Below are positions 1 through 7,731 of a stretch of DNA of 64,000 nt, one piece after another (positions within the stretch are counted from its first letter, which is position 1; every line of letters begins with the position of its first letter). Source of the DNA: Neorhodopirellula pilleata (GTDB lineage: Bacteria > Planctomycetota > Planctomycetia > Pirellulales > Pirellulaceae); assembly GCF_007859915.1 (NCBI RefSeq), contig NZ_SJPM01000003.1, positions 186,001 through 250,000 on the forward strand, given 5' to 3'. Position numbers and translations under genes: made by a program. A model generated the notes under the pieces. That model saw only the letters and a list, made by a program, of their open reading frames with translations, did no database searches and was not told the DNA's origin.

Positions 1-144
1 GAAACCTCGACGCGGATATTTGGGTCTAATGCATCAACGTTCAACCAATGGATTCCCGTGACGTGGTTCGGCTCAAACTCGTTTGCGAACGATTCGGTTT
101 CGAATCCGGTGATCGAGTTCACCATCGACCGTCACCGGGCATGA
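1..144 (+). CDS. C-terminal fragment of unidentified protein
   Basis: Frame 1 is open from the window edge to a TGA at 142-144, giving the last 47 residues of a protein that starts outside the window. The residues are mixed polar and aromatic (Trp, Phe, Asn, Ser, Thr), as in an exported or beta-rich domain. No motif is recognisable. It converges on the lipoprotein gene at 176-490. It could also be a chance open stretch, because only 144 bases are visible. Confidence 0.45.
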   Translation, partial: ETSTRIFGSNASTFNQWIPVTWFGSNSFANDSVSNPVIEFTIDRHRA

Positions 145-175
145 CAAGCGAGTCGAGGAAATTGCAAGAGAAATT

Positions 176-490
176 CTAGAGGCTGGGGGACAAGTCGTCG
201 GGCAATTGCAACCCTTTGCTTGAGTCAGGCCCGGTGGTGGAAGACGCCGATGGTTCCAAGGGCACCTCGTCGGGAAGCGTCATTCCGTTCTTGAGTTCTT
301 TGGCTGGAACGTCAGACGACGATTCCGAAACGCCTGAGTCGGGAGCGGTCGTTGTCGTCGGGGCCATCCCGGTGGTGGGGGCGACGGAGGGTTCCGAACC
401 GCCGCAACCGACCACGGTGATCCATGCCAATCCCATGAAGACACGGGCCAATCCCATGTAGACACGGCCGAATTGAAGAAAACGATCCAT
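176..490 (-). CDS. Small predicted lipoprotein, function unknown
   Basis: A 104-residue protein. The N-terminus has a hydrophobic stretch ending in VVGC at about residues 26-29, a lipobox-like site for lipid attachment. The mature part is rich in Ser, Thr, Pro and Asp, with no predicted globular core, which fits a flexible surface or linker-type lipoprotein. The signal region contains a near-duplicated unit (VYMGLA / VFMGLA), probably from a small internal duplication. No family is recognised. It is convergent with the partial gene on the left and lies 61 bases downstream of the methyltransferase stop on the same strand, so it may be co-transcribed with it. Confidence 0.5.
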   Translation of the reverse strand: MDRFLQFGRVYMGLARVFMGLAWITVVGCGGSEPSVAPTTGMAPTTTTAPDSGVSESSSDVPAKELKNGMTLPDEVPLEPSASSTTGPDSSKGLQLPDDLSPSL

Positions 491-551
491 CGTTGCACTC
501 GTTTGAAAAGGTGTAAGGAAGCGGAGGAGTGCGGGATTGTAACGCGCCTCC

Positions 552-1382
552 CTAGCGTTTGCGAAGAATGAAAACCGCGTCGGTGAGGTCTTCGTCGATT
601 TTGCGTGGTTCGCTCAGGTCGTAATCGAAGTCGTAGACGCCGGCGAGCTCCCAAACGTCGTCGACTCGGGCCAGCAACGCTTTGGCCTGTTTGGGCGTGT
701 AGAGCCGCAGCGGAAATTCGCTGCGGACCCGCTCGACTCGCCCGTCGCGTTTGGTCGCTTTGATCGAAACCCGCAACGTCTCGCGGCGTTGACGACGTTC
801 AAACCCCACCACTTTCAAGGTGACACTGACTTTCGTCCCGCCGTGGGTGGCCGTCCAGCGTTCGGTACATTCCGGATCGGCGTCCAGGGGGATGCAGTGG
901 AACCCCAAAATGTAAATCCCGCCGGTTCGCAATGATTCGGCGACGCAGCGAAGGTGTTCGAGGGCGGATTCTTCGTCAAGCAAGTGGCGAAACGTGTTGA
1001 ACGTGCAAAAGGCGGCGTCGACCACAGGTCGGCAAACGTGCCGGGTCATGTCGCCGTTGATCAATTCGCACCCGTGGAGCTCGGGCGTTTTCCGCCGCGC
1101 CGACGTCGCCGATTTCACCGAGGCGGTGCGACGTTTCAGACGCTTCGACAGATACGCAAGCATTGATTCATTGTTGTCCAACCCGACGACTTGGTAGCCT
1201 TTGGCCGCCAAGGCCGCGACCAATCGTCCGCTTCCACACCCGGGTTCATAAAGTCGCTCGACCGGCCCGTCAACGAATCGCTCGAACGCCTCGCCAAAGA
1301 ATCGAACCTCGGCGGCCGTTTCGTCACGAAAGACCATGTCAAAGTATTGAGGTCGATCGTACCAGTCGATGGTGGGCTTCAT
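552..1382 (-). CDS. Class I SAM-dependent methyltransferase
   Basis: A 276-residue protein with a Rossmann-type methyltransferase core. Motif I reads EPGCGSGR and is followed by an acidic strand end (VVGLDNN), the usual SAM ribose contact. A motif II-like region follows the phrase INGDM. The start is taken at the Met of MKPTIDWYD (1382), because the 43 codons upstream encode low-quality sequence and the family normally begins just before this point. The substrate cannot be read from the sequence. The nearest upstream feature is a palindromic repeat element at 1515-1760, so the promoter probably lies between 1383 and 1514, or within the element. Confidence 0.8.
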   Translation of the reverse strand: MKPTIDWYDRPQYFDMVFRDETAAEVRFFGEAFERFVDGPVERLYEPGCGSGRLVAALAAKGYQVVGLDNNESMLAYLSKRLKRRTASVKSATSARRKTPELHGCELINGDMTRHVCRPVVDAAFCTFNTFRHLLDEESALEHLRCVAESLRTGGIYILGFHCIPLDADPECTERWTATHGGTKVSVTLKVVGFERRQRRETLRVSIKATKRDGRVERVRSEFPLRLYTPKQAKALLARVDDVWELAGVYDFDYDLSEPRKIDEDLTDAVFILRKR

Positions 1383-1514
1383 GGAAAACGAGATGGAGCA
1401 ATTAACGGAGATGGCCGCGAAGAAGGCGGGTGCGATTCGTGCAGTGAGAACGATACCGCAAAACAACCGCGGCGTGACGGGGGGCGTTTTCCACTCAACG
1501 CCACAGATCACACT

Positions 1515-1760
1515 AGTGCTTCGTCAAACCCTAAAAATAGGGTTAGTGAAGTGAGCCGACGGCGCTAGCGGGCTGTTGATTGAGTGCACGATTGGGCGTT
1601 TTCGTTTAACGGCAAGCCGCAGGCGTCTGCGTTCTCAAGCTCTGTCGCCTGCGGCTTGCCGTTAAACGATTAAATCAAAAACGCGCTAACCGCGGGCATT
1701 GCTCAACGCCCGACGTTAGCGCGTTCGGCTCACCCTAAAATTAGATTTTGACGAAGCACT
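1515..1760. repeat. MITE-like palindromic element with terminal inverted repeats
   Basis: A 246-bp element. The left end AGTGCTTCGTCAAA (1515-1528) is the inverted complement of the right end (1747-1760). The centre is a perfect 23-bp inverted repeat, arms 1603-1625 and 1646-1668, with a 20-base loop. A second hairpin lies near 1681-1724 (arms ACGCGCTAAC / GTTAGCGCGT). The central hairpin recurs at 29330 and 31137, and the right terminus recurs at 18105. No reading frame of useful size is inside. The element ends 8 bases before the stop codon of the TlpA-like gene, so it occupies almost the whole intergenic gap between that gene and the methyltransferase. Confidence 0.85.
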
Positions 1761-1768
1761 CGGCGGAT

Positions 1769-2896
1769 CTATTCTGCTTCGGCCAACAACGTTCGGATGG
1801 ACTCTCGCATTTGTTGTTCACCGGGAGTTCCCTTCCAGTTCATTTCGCCCTGCCACCAGCGTCGAATGAATCCCTTCTTATCGATCAGATAGGTCGTCGG
1901 CCACATCGTGTTTCCCCACGTCCGCCAATTGTTAGATGCTTGATCGAACAAGACCGGGAACTTGAATCCGTCCGTTCGAGTCGCTGATGTCACTCGCTCG
2001 AGGCTTCGTTCAGCGGAAGTCTCCGGCGTCTGGATGCCGATCACAACCAGGCCGTCATCGGCGAGGTCTTCATGCCAACTCTTGTAGTGAGGAAAGTTGC
2101 GTTGGCAGTTGATGCACTCAAACGCATAGAAGTAAACCGCGACGACTTTGCCGCGAAGGTCCGACATGCGGATCGGTTGGCTCGATAAAACAACTCCGTC
2201 TTGGATCCAAGTCGCCCCATCGGAAACAAACTCGGGGGCTCGTGGGTAGGTTCGTTTGACACCGGCGAAGTCAAACGACTTGCCGACGAGCGGACCGATT
2301 CCGGATTGTTGCTCGCTGGTGAAAATGTCGAGCATTCCTTGTCGCTCGTTTTTTTGCGCGTTGGCAATCTCCGTGGCCGCTTGTTCGGGCGTGATCGCCT
2401 GGTCGCTTAATTGCTTTTCCAACGACGCAACGGTGGCATCGGTCTTCGAAAAAAGCGCTTCAAACCGGGGCTGTTGCGATGCCGTGATGTCCAACGCTTG
2501 AATGACCTCGGGAAGCCGAACCATGCGAGTACCGTGGGCTTGTCGTTCGAGTTGTTCCAACCGGGTCCATTGGTCGGCGCTCAGGATGCCTTTCAGGCGT
2601 CCTTTCAGGATCGCGATCAGCTCTTTGATTTCGGTCGATTGTCGTTCGGCTGGCAAAATGCGGCTGACCCACCAACGAGGATCGACTTCACCGATCGCCT
2701 CGTCGACTTGGGTGATTTGCTCCTCAGTTAGCCGTAACTCACGATGCACCGAGTCGTCGCGGATCATTTGCAAAAGAAAAGGTTGAGCCGCGACGGCATC
2801 AACACTCTCTTGAGCACTGATCGAACTGGCGATTGCAACGAGTCCGAACACGAGAAGAAGGGGAAAGGCGCGAACAATGGCGAGTGAAGATGTCAT
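1769..2896 (-). CDS. Exported Spy-like/TlpA-like thioredoxin-fold protein
   Basis: A 375-residue protein starting at the Met of MTSSLAIV, which begins a clear signal peptide cleaved near SAQ; the longer frame upstream adds 83 residues that do not look like protein. The N-terminal half is helical and has an LTEEQ motif like those in Spy/CpxP-type sensors. The C-terminal domain is a TlpA/AhpC-type redoxin with the redox pair CINC, a cis-Pro segment (WPTTYLID) and the usual membrane-side strand order. It probably reduces or oxidises thiols outside the cytoplasmic membrane. The fusion suggests that redox activity is tied to a stress-sensing or chaperone-like module. It lies downstream of the kinase gene on the same strand, after a 100-base gap. 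Confidence 0.8.
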   Translation of the reverse strand: MTSSLAIVRAFPLLLVFGLVAIASSISAQESVDAVAAQPFLLQMIRDDSVHRELRLTEEQITQVDEAIGEVDPRWWVSRILPAERQSTEIKELIAILKGRLKGILSADQWTRLEQLERQAHGTRMVRLPEVIQALDITASQQPRFEALFSKTDATVASLEKQLSDQAITPEQAATEIANAQKNERQGMLDIFTSEQQSGIGPLVGKSFDFAGVKRTYPRAPEFVSDGATWIQDGVVLSSQPIRMSDLRGKVVAVYFYAFECINCQRNFPHYKSWHEDLADDGLVVIGIQTPETSAERSLERVTSATRTDGFKFPVLFDQASNNWRTWGNTMWPTTYLIDKKGFIRRWWQGEMNWKGTPGEQQMRESIRTLLAEAE

Positions 2897-2996
2897 AACA
2901 GCTTTCCGATGAAAAGAATCTTTCTGTAATCCGTGAATGTCCAACGAACTCGCCCGCCCGCCAAGAAATTCATTCGGCAGACGCATCGGAATTCGA

Positions 2997-4502
2997 TCAA
3001 CGCAACCACCAAGCGGTGGCAAAACCGGCCGCACCGCTGACGAGGATCGCAACGAAGACCGCAATAAATAATGTGCTCCGTGATACCATTTTGGCTCCGG
3101 TGGCGACCGGTGGCGGAACGGTTGAAAGCTTGGGTGGATGGCCATAGGCGTCGATCGGCGAGGCGTGTTCGCCCACGGCGGCGGGGAGTGGCGGGATCAC
3201 GACGTCTTCGGGACCGGCGTTTGCGCCGGAGGCCTGACTGCCTTCGTCGACGTCGGAGATACCCGACGCACTTTCGCTTTGACCGCTGGAGGTCGTCTTC
3301 CATTTGGTCGCCGATGTGGATCCGGCCGGCACCATTCGCGTTTTCATGCCTGCGGATCCGAGCAATCGATCTTGCGAGCGATCGGGCACTTTGGGCACGT
3401 TCAATTCCAACCCCAATTCAGCCAACCACTCGTCGCCCTCGTCTTGGGTTGTCGCGGCAAACACACTGAGCCGCTGAACCACCTCGGTGGCCGACTGGAC
3501 ACGTTTGCGAGTGTCCTTTTCCATCATGTCGGCGAGTATATCGACGAACTCGGTCGGCAAGTCGGGCGTGAACTTGCGTGGGTCCCAAGGTGCTTGACTG
3601 AGGTGGCGTCGGCATTTGCTTCGTGAATCGCCACCGGGGAAGGGAACCTTGCCGGTGATGCAGTAATACAGCGTGCAACCGAGTGAATACAAATCGCTTT
3701 GCGGCCCGACCAGATGCGGCGTGCGAATTTGTTCGGGCGAAAGGTAGTCTGCCGTTCCGACGACCTTGCCGGCTCGCGGGTCGTCGTCGCCACCGAACGC
3801 CAGTGCGGCCAAGCCGACGTCAGCGACTTTGGCGTGACCTTCGGGAGTGACCAAGATGTTTGCGGGTTTGATGTCGCGGTGGATCAAACCGGATTCGTGA
3901 GCGTATGCCAAGCCGGCGGCGGCCTGCGCGATGATCGACGCGGCCTGTTGAACCGACAGCGGACCGTTCTCTTTAACCAACCGTCGCAGGTCCGTTCCCG
4001 GGACGTATTCGGTCACAAGAAAATGAACGCTGCCTTCGCGACCGGCGTCGAACGCGCGAACCAAGTAAGGGCAATCCAATGACGCCTGCAGGCGGATCTC
4101 ACGGTGAAAGCTTTCGCGGGCCAGGTCATCCGATTTTTCCAACGGCAAGACCTTGATCGCGCAGTGACGTCCCATGATTTCGTGAACGCCGCCGAAGACC
4201 TGGCCCATGCCTCCTTGGCCGAGGAATTCGGTCACGATATAGGGGCCCAGCGTCAACTTCGTTCGTCCGGCCCGCAGTTGTTGAGCCTGGTATTCGGTCA
4301 ACACCTTGTCGCGGATCAGGATCTTCGCGATTTGGCCGATCACTTCTTCCCGCTCGGCGATCTCGACGGGGGCCGATAGCCCGGCCTCTTTGCGTGCTTC
4401 CTTGACTTCCATCGCCGCCCGACGCCACTGCTTTTCGCTGACGAGTTTGCTCGCCATCGCCGCTTCGCGGAACATGAGATCGACGGGCAACGGCTCGCTC
4501 AT
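2997..4502 (-). CDS. Membrane-anchored Ser/Thr protein kinase
   Basis: A 501-residue protein kinase of the Hanks type. The glycine loop is at residues 94-103 (LGQGGMGQVF), the ATP lysine at K117, the catalytic HRD at 208-210 with N215, and the magnesium motif at 228-230 reads DVG instead of DFG, retaining the essential Asp. An activation-segment SPEQ follows. A Ser/Thr/Pro-rich linker leads to one C-terminal transmembrane helix (about 477-500) with almost nothing beyond it, so this is a cytoplasmic kinase tethered to the membrane by its tail with no extracellular sensor. The start at 4502 gives an ATGA overlap with the stop of the upstream gene, so translation of the two is probably coupled. 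Confidence 0.9.
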   Translation of the reverse strand: MSEPLPVDLMFREAAMASKLVSEKQWRRAAMEVKEARKEAGLSAPVEIAEREEVIGQIAKILIRDKVLTEYQAQQLRAGRTKLTLGPYIVTEFLGQGGMGQVFGGVHEIMGRHCAIKVLPLEKSDDLARESFHREIRLQASLDCPYLVRAFDAGREGSVHFLVTEYVPGTDLRRLVKENGPLSVQQAASIIAQAAAGLAYAHESGLIHRDIKPANILVTPEGHAKVADVGLAALAFGGDDDPRAGKVVGTADYLSPEQIRTPHLVGPQSDLYSLGCTLYYCITGKVPFPGGDSRSKCRRHLSQAPWDPRKFTPDLPTEFVDILADMMEKDTRKRVQSATEVVQRLSVFAATTQDEGDEWLAELGLELNVPKVPDRSQDRLLGSAGMKTRMVPAGSTSATKWKTTSSGQSESASGISDVDEGSQASGANAGPEDVVIPPLPAAVGEHASPIDAYGHPPKLSTVPPPVATGAKMVSRSTLFIAVFVAILVSGAAGFATAWWLR

Positions 4503-7500
4503 TCGGGACCGCCATCTTCGGCGAGTTCGCCCGCCTGAAACAGCACGATCAAATGCACTACACCGTGGGCGGCTTGCGACCACGTCACACGATCGGCTTC
4601 GGATTGAACGCTTTGCGAAATCGCGAGGCTTTCCAAATCCTTCAATTCCAAGACCGAGTCCGGTGCGTCACTTCGCAGCGGCCGGCTCGTCGACGACACT
4701 TCGATGACCGCGTGAACGCCACGGCAAAAACGCAGTGACGCTTTGGCGGCGCGGCCGGCGGTTTGAATGATTCGAAAATGGATCGCCAGATGGTCGCCTC
4801 GATCGCGGACCATCGCCACGTCGACGACTTGAGCTTCCACACTCGCCGGTGCGACATGCATTAACCAACCTTGTTGAGCGAACGAGCCGATCGGTTTGGT
4901 CGGCAACAACGGCACGCCAAGCGAAGTCGTTGCATTAGAACCGGGCTGATCTTGCAACGCATCGCAATCGCGAACGAACGACTTCGCCGACGCCATCGGA
5001 TGAGGCACATCAAAACCAAACTCGAACGATAGCCATCGACCATCCTCGGTCGGCGACAGCAAGCTGTCGATGAATCGTTCTTCGACACGTCGGTGCAGGG
5101 TCGCACGATTGGACGCGATCAAGGTTTGTCGCTCTTCGCCTTCTTCGATCATGAACCCCATGGATGAACTGAACGATCTCGCGCTGGTCCGCTGCAATCG
5201 TTCACCGACCAATGAGCGGACGATCGGCGTGGCGTCGGCGATCGCGATTCTCAGCGACGGAAGATGTTGCCACACGACGGGCAACTGAGATTGCTCACTC
5301 GAAAGTGACTGATCACTGGAATCGATGCGGATTTGATATCGTAGTCGTCGGCTACCGCGATCGAGTCGATATCGAGCCGTCCACAAGACCCGGCGGGTCG
5401 AATCGCCTTGAGCCGCGTTTTCATCAGAGGTGACGAAGTATCCCGTCAATTCGATCACGGCCGAAATGCGGCTGTTTTCGATCTCGCGGACGCTTTCGCA
5501 AACCGATGCGATCGTCTTGCTCGGCGAGTGCGGCGTCATGACCAAACGGGTTGAAAAACGGTTTCCTCGCCCGCGACCGCTATAGATGCCGTTGATGCCA
5601 CCATGTTCGGGGCTAATGGCGACTTCCATGAATTCATTGCTCAGGCGATGACCGTCGAGGATTTTGCCGGCCGGTCGACGCAGGGATCGTCCCAGTTTTT
5701 GAATCCAATTGAGCGAACCAGGGCCGCGTTCGGTCGTGGCGTTTCCAGAGTCTTGACCGACGATGCAAAATCCCCATGCGGGTACGTCCGCGACGATCCG
5801 GCTGCGTCCGCCTTCGGATGCGACGTAGAAAACCGAATCAGCAGCCTTGGCGATCTTACCACTGATCGGAACGATTTCGCGGGTAGCCGGATGGTGCGGA
5901 TTGACCAAGGCGACACTGGGGCTCGGTTGACCGTTTTGCTGGGATGCACGATCGACCGATAGCCCCATCGCTTCGACGATCCGCCGGCGCAGTTCGATCG
6001 CGTCGGCCGAACCGAGTTCCGATTCGGCGACCGTGGATGGATCGATCAAGGCCAACAAGCCGCGAAGGTTCCAGCGGGTTTGCTGTTGAAGGTGTTCGGC
6101 CAATGCGAACGATCGCGATACTGCGTCGTGAACGTTGGCCGAGGTGTCCGCTGACGACGTCGCCACCGGATTTTGGCCGTGATGGTAGGGTCGTTCTCCT
6201 TCGGTGAAGTATTCGTCGATCTTCCAAAATTTACCCAAGGCGAGCGTCCAGGTCGCGGCCCGTCGGACATCTTGAAAACTATCGCATCCTTGACCCGGCC
6301 AATGCGCCATCAGCGCGGTCGCAATCTCGCCGCCGTCGATCGCTTCGCCCAAACGCGTCGCCAAGGTCAAGAACGAAGCATCGTCGTCGGCATCGAGTGG
6401 CTTGGCAGTTAAGGCTTCGATCTCGCACGATCCTTCACCCAAGATCACTTTCGACTCATTGTCGAAGCCTCGACCGTTGATGAAGTCGATCGGAACGACA
6501 CCTTGGAAGCCGCTCGCCACGATCGACGGCAACCACTGAGCCGCCACGCCACCGCCCAAGCGAGCGTAGACCGCAGGTAAATTGCCGGTCAGTCGCCCGA
6601 CGATCGACATCGCATCGGCGAGCCGCTGTTCGACTTGATCGATCGAATTGGTTTCCAAATGAAATTCCGACGACGGTCCGCCGCCGCACCATCCGATTTG
6701 GTCGCCGGACAATCGTTCGAGGAACCGCGCGGATGTTTCGTCGGTTTGTTTCAAAACCGCTTCAGCGACGTCTTCATCGACGAGCACGTTTTGCGGCGTG
6801 GCCAAGACCGAAGCGATTGGTCGTGATGCATCGGTCGATGAGTGAATCCATTTAGAAATCGTGCCCGGCGTCAACAACGTCAAGTCGATGATCGAGGGGT
6901 CCGACGAGAAATAATGGTCGCGTTCTTCCGCAAGGGCGTCAAAACAATCGTGGATCGCTTCGCAAGCCGCCGTCGCCTGAGCGTCGATCAATGCCCGGGC
7001 CGCCGCCGTCAGGCGGTTTTCAAAGTGGATTTGATCGAGGTTGCTGGTGTATCGCAGTTTTCGAGTCAGTACCTGAATCTGCCACCAAGTGTATCCGAGG
7101 GCAAAAAAATCGTTTTCGTCGATCGTCCGCCCATCGGTTTCTTCGCAACCTTCGCTGCGAACCTTCCAATCGATCGATCCGTTATATCCATCAGGAAGCG
7201 ACTCGATGGCCGCGTTGATTTGCTCGATCGCGTCGGCGCGACTGTTGACCCGCACGATCAATTCCGACACAAACTCAGGCGAATCAGGTTCGATGATCGC
7301 GAAAGATTGGTCCGTGACGGCTTCGCTGAATCTTGCCGGAAGTACTGAAAAACACGCTTCGGGTATTAAAATCAGGCGATTTTGCTTGGTCGGGCTACCG
7401 CCCGTGTCCGATTTTTTGGGGCGGATCGGCGAGGGCATCTCGTCGGCCCGGTGCCAGGTCGGAGTCCGACCGGTGGCGGCGATTAAACGAGGATGCCAGG

Positions 7501-7612
7501 CGGCCGTGAGTCCGCCGAGCAGACTTCGGGCGTCGTTGGAATCCAACCGGGAGGGGAAATCTTCGATGGTGTTGCACGGAATAACCACGCAACACTCGGC
7601 AAAAGGCGGCAT
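4499..7612 (-). CDS. Large protein, distant GH38-like glycosidase relative
   Basis: A 1037-residue protein without an obvious signal peptide. The N-terminal part has scattered features of polysaccharide-active (beta/alpha) barrels. The region around residues 640-680 (NEFMEVAISPEHGGI) resembles the start of the GH38 alpha-mannosidase C-terminal beta domain, where a phrase like NE-hydrophobic-x-V-x3-P-x-x-GG is typical. I could not identify the metal-binding HxD or the catalytic Asp of GH38 with confidence, so activity is not assured. It may be a non-catalytic homologue conserved in planctomycetes. It is the first gene of a two-gene operon with the Ser/Thr kinase (4-base overlap), and it is divergent from the pilus operon across 119 bases. 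Confidence 0.55.
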   Translation of the reverse strand: MPPFAECCVVIPCNTIEDFPSRLDSNDARSLLGGLTAAWHPRLIAATGRTPTWHRADEMPSPIRPKKSDTGGSPTKQNRLILIPEACFSVLPARFSEAVTDQSFAIIEPDSPEFVSELIVRVNSRADAIEQINAAIESLPDGYNGSIDWKVRSEGCEETDGRTIDENDFFALGYTWWQIQVLTRKLRYTSNLDQIHFENRLTAAARALIDAQATAACEAIHDCFDALAEERDHYFSSDPSIIDLTLLTPGTISKWIHSSTDASRPIASVLATPQNVLVDEDVAEAVLKQTDETSARFLERLSGDQIGWCGGGPSSEFHLETNSIDQVEQRLADAMSIVGRLTGNLPAVYARLGGGVAAQWLPSIVASGFQGVVPIDFINGRGFDNESKVILGEGSCEIEALTAKPLDADDDASFLTLATRLGEAIDGGEIATALMAHWPGQGCDSFQDVRRAATWTLALGKFWKIDEYFTEGERPYHHGQNPVATSSADTSANVHDAVSRSFALAEHLQQQTRWNLRGLLALIDPSTVAESELGSADAIELRRRIVEAMGLSVDRASQQNGQPSPSVALVNPHHPATREIVPISGKIAKAADSVFYVASEGGRSRIVADVPAWGFCIVGQDSGNATTERGPGSLNWIQKLGRSLRRPAGKILDGHRLSNEFMEVAISPEHGGINGIYSGRGRGNRFSTRLVMTPHSPSKTIASVCESVREIENSRISAVIELTGYFVTSDENAAQGDSTRRVLWTARYRLDRGSRRLRYQIRIDSSDQSLSSEQSQLPVVWQHLPSLRIAIADATPIVRSLVGERLQRTSARSFSSSMGFMIEEGEERQTLIASNRATLHRRVEERFIDSLLSPTEDGRWLSFEFGFDVPHPMASAKSFVRDCDALQDQPGSNATTSLGVPLLPTKPIGSFAQQGWLMHVAPASVEAQVVDVAMVRDRGDHLAIHFRIIQTAGRAAKASLRFCRGVHAVIEVSSTSRPLRSDAPDSVLELKDLESLAISQSVQSEADRVTWSQAAHGVVHLIVLFQAGELAEDGGPE

Positions 7613-7625
7613 GAGCGACTAAAAT

Positions 7626-7654
7626 TTGACGTGGAGGGAGGAAAACGAGATACT
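7626..7654 (+). promoter_or_regulatory. Candidate sigma-70 type promoter of the pilM operon
   Basis: TTGACG at 7626-7631 and GATACT at 7649-7654 are separated by 17 bases, close to the housekeeping consensus. They lie 78 bases before the pilM-like start codon in the gap between two divergent genes. Seen by eye only. Confidence 0.4.
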
Positions 7655-7731
7655 AATCGCTAGAACAGTCTCGGGGCACCTCCCGCAACCAACTTATCTC
7701 TCTTCTCAACTCGATCGTTTGAAAGACCACC

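Noticed and set aside
280..654. Arg-rich frames overlapping the lipoprotein and methyltransferase genes
   Set aside because: They are other-frame shadows with Arg/Pro/Ser bias and no motif, and they overlap better-supported genes.
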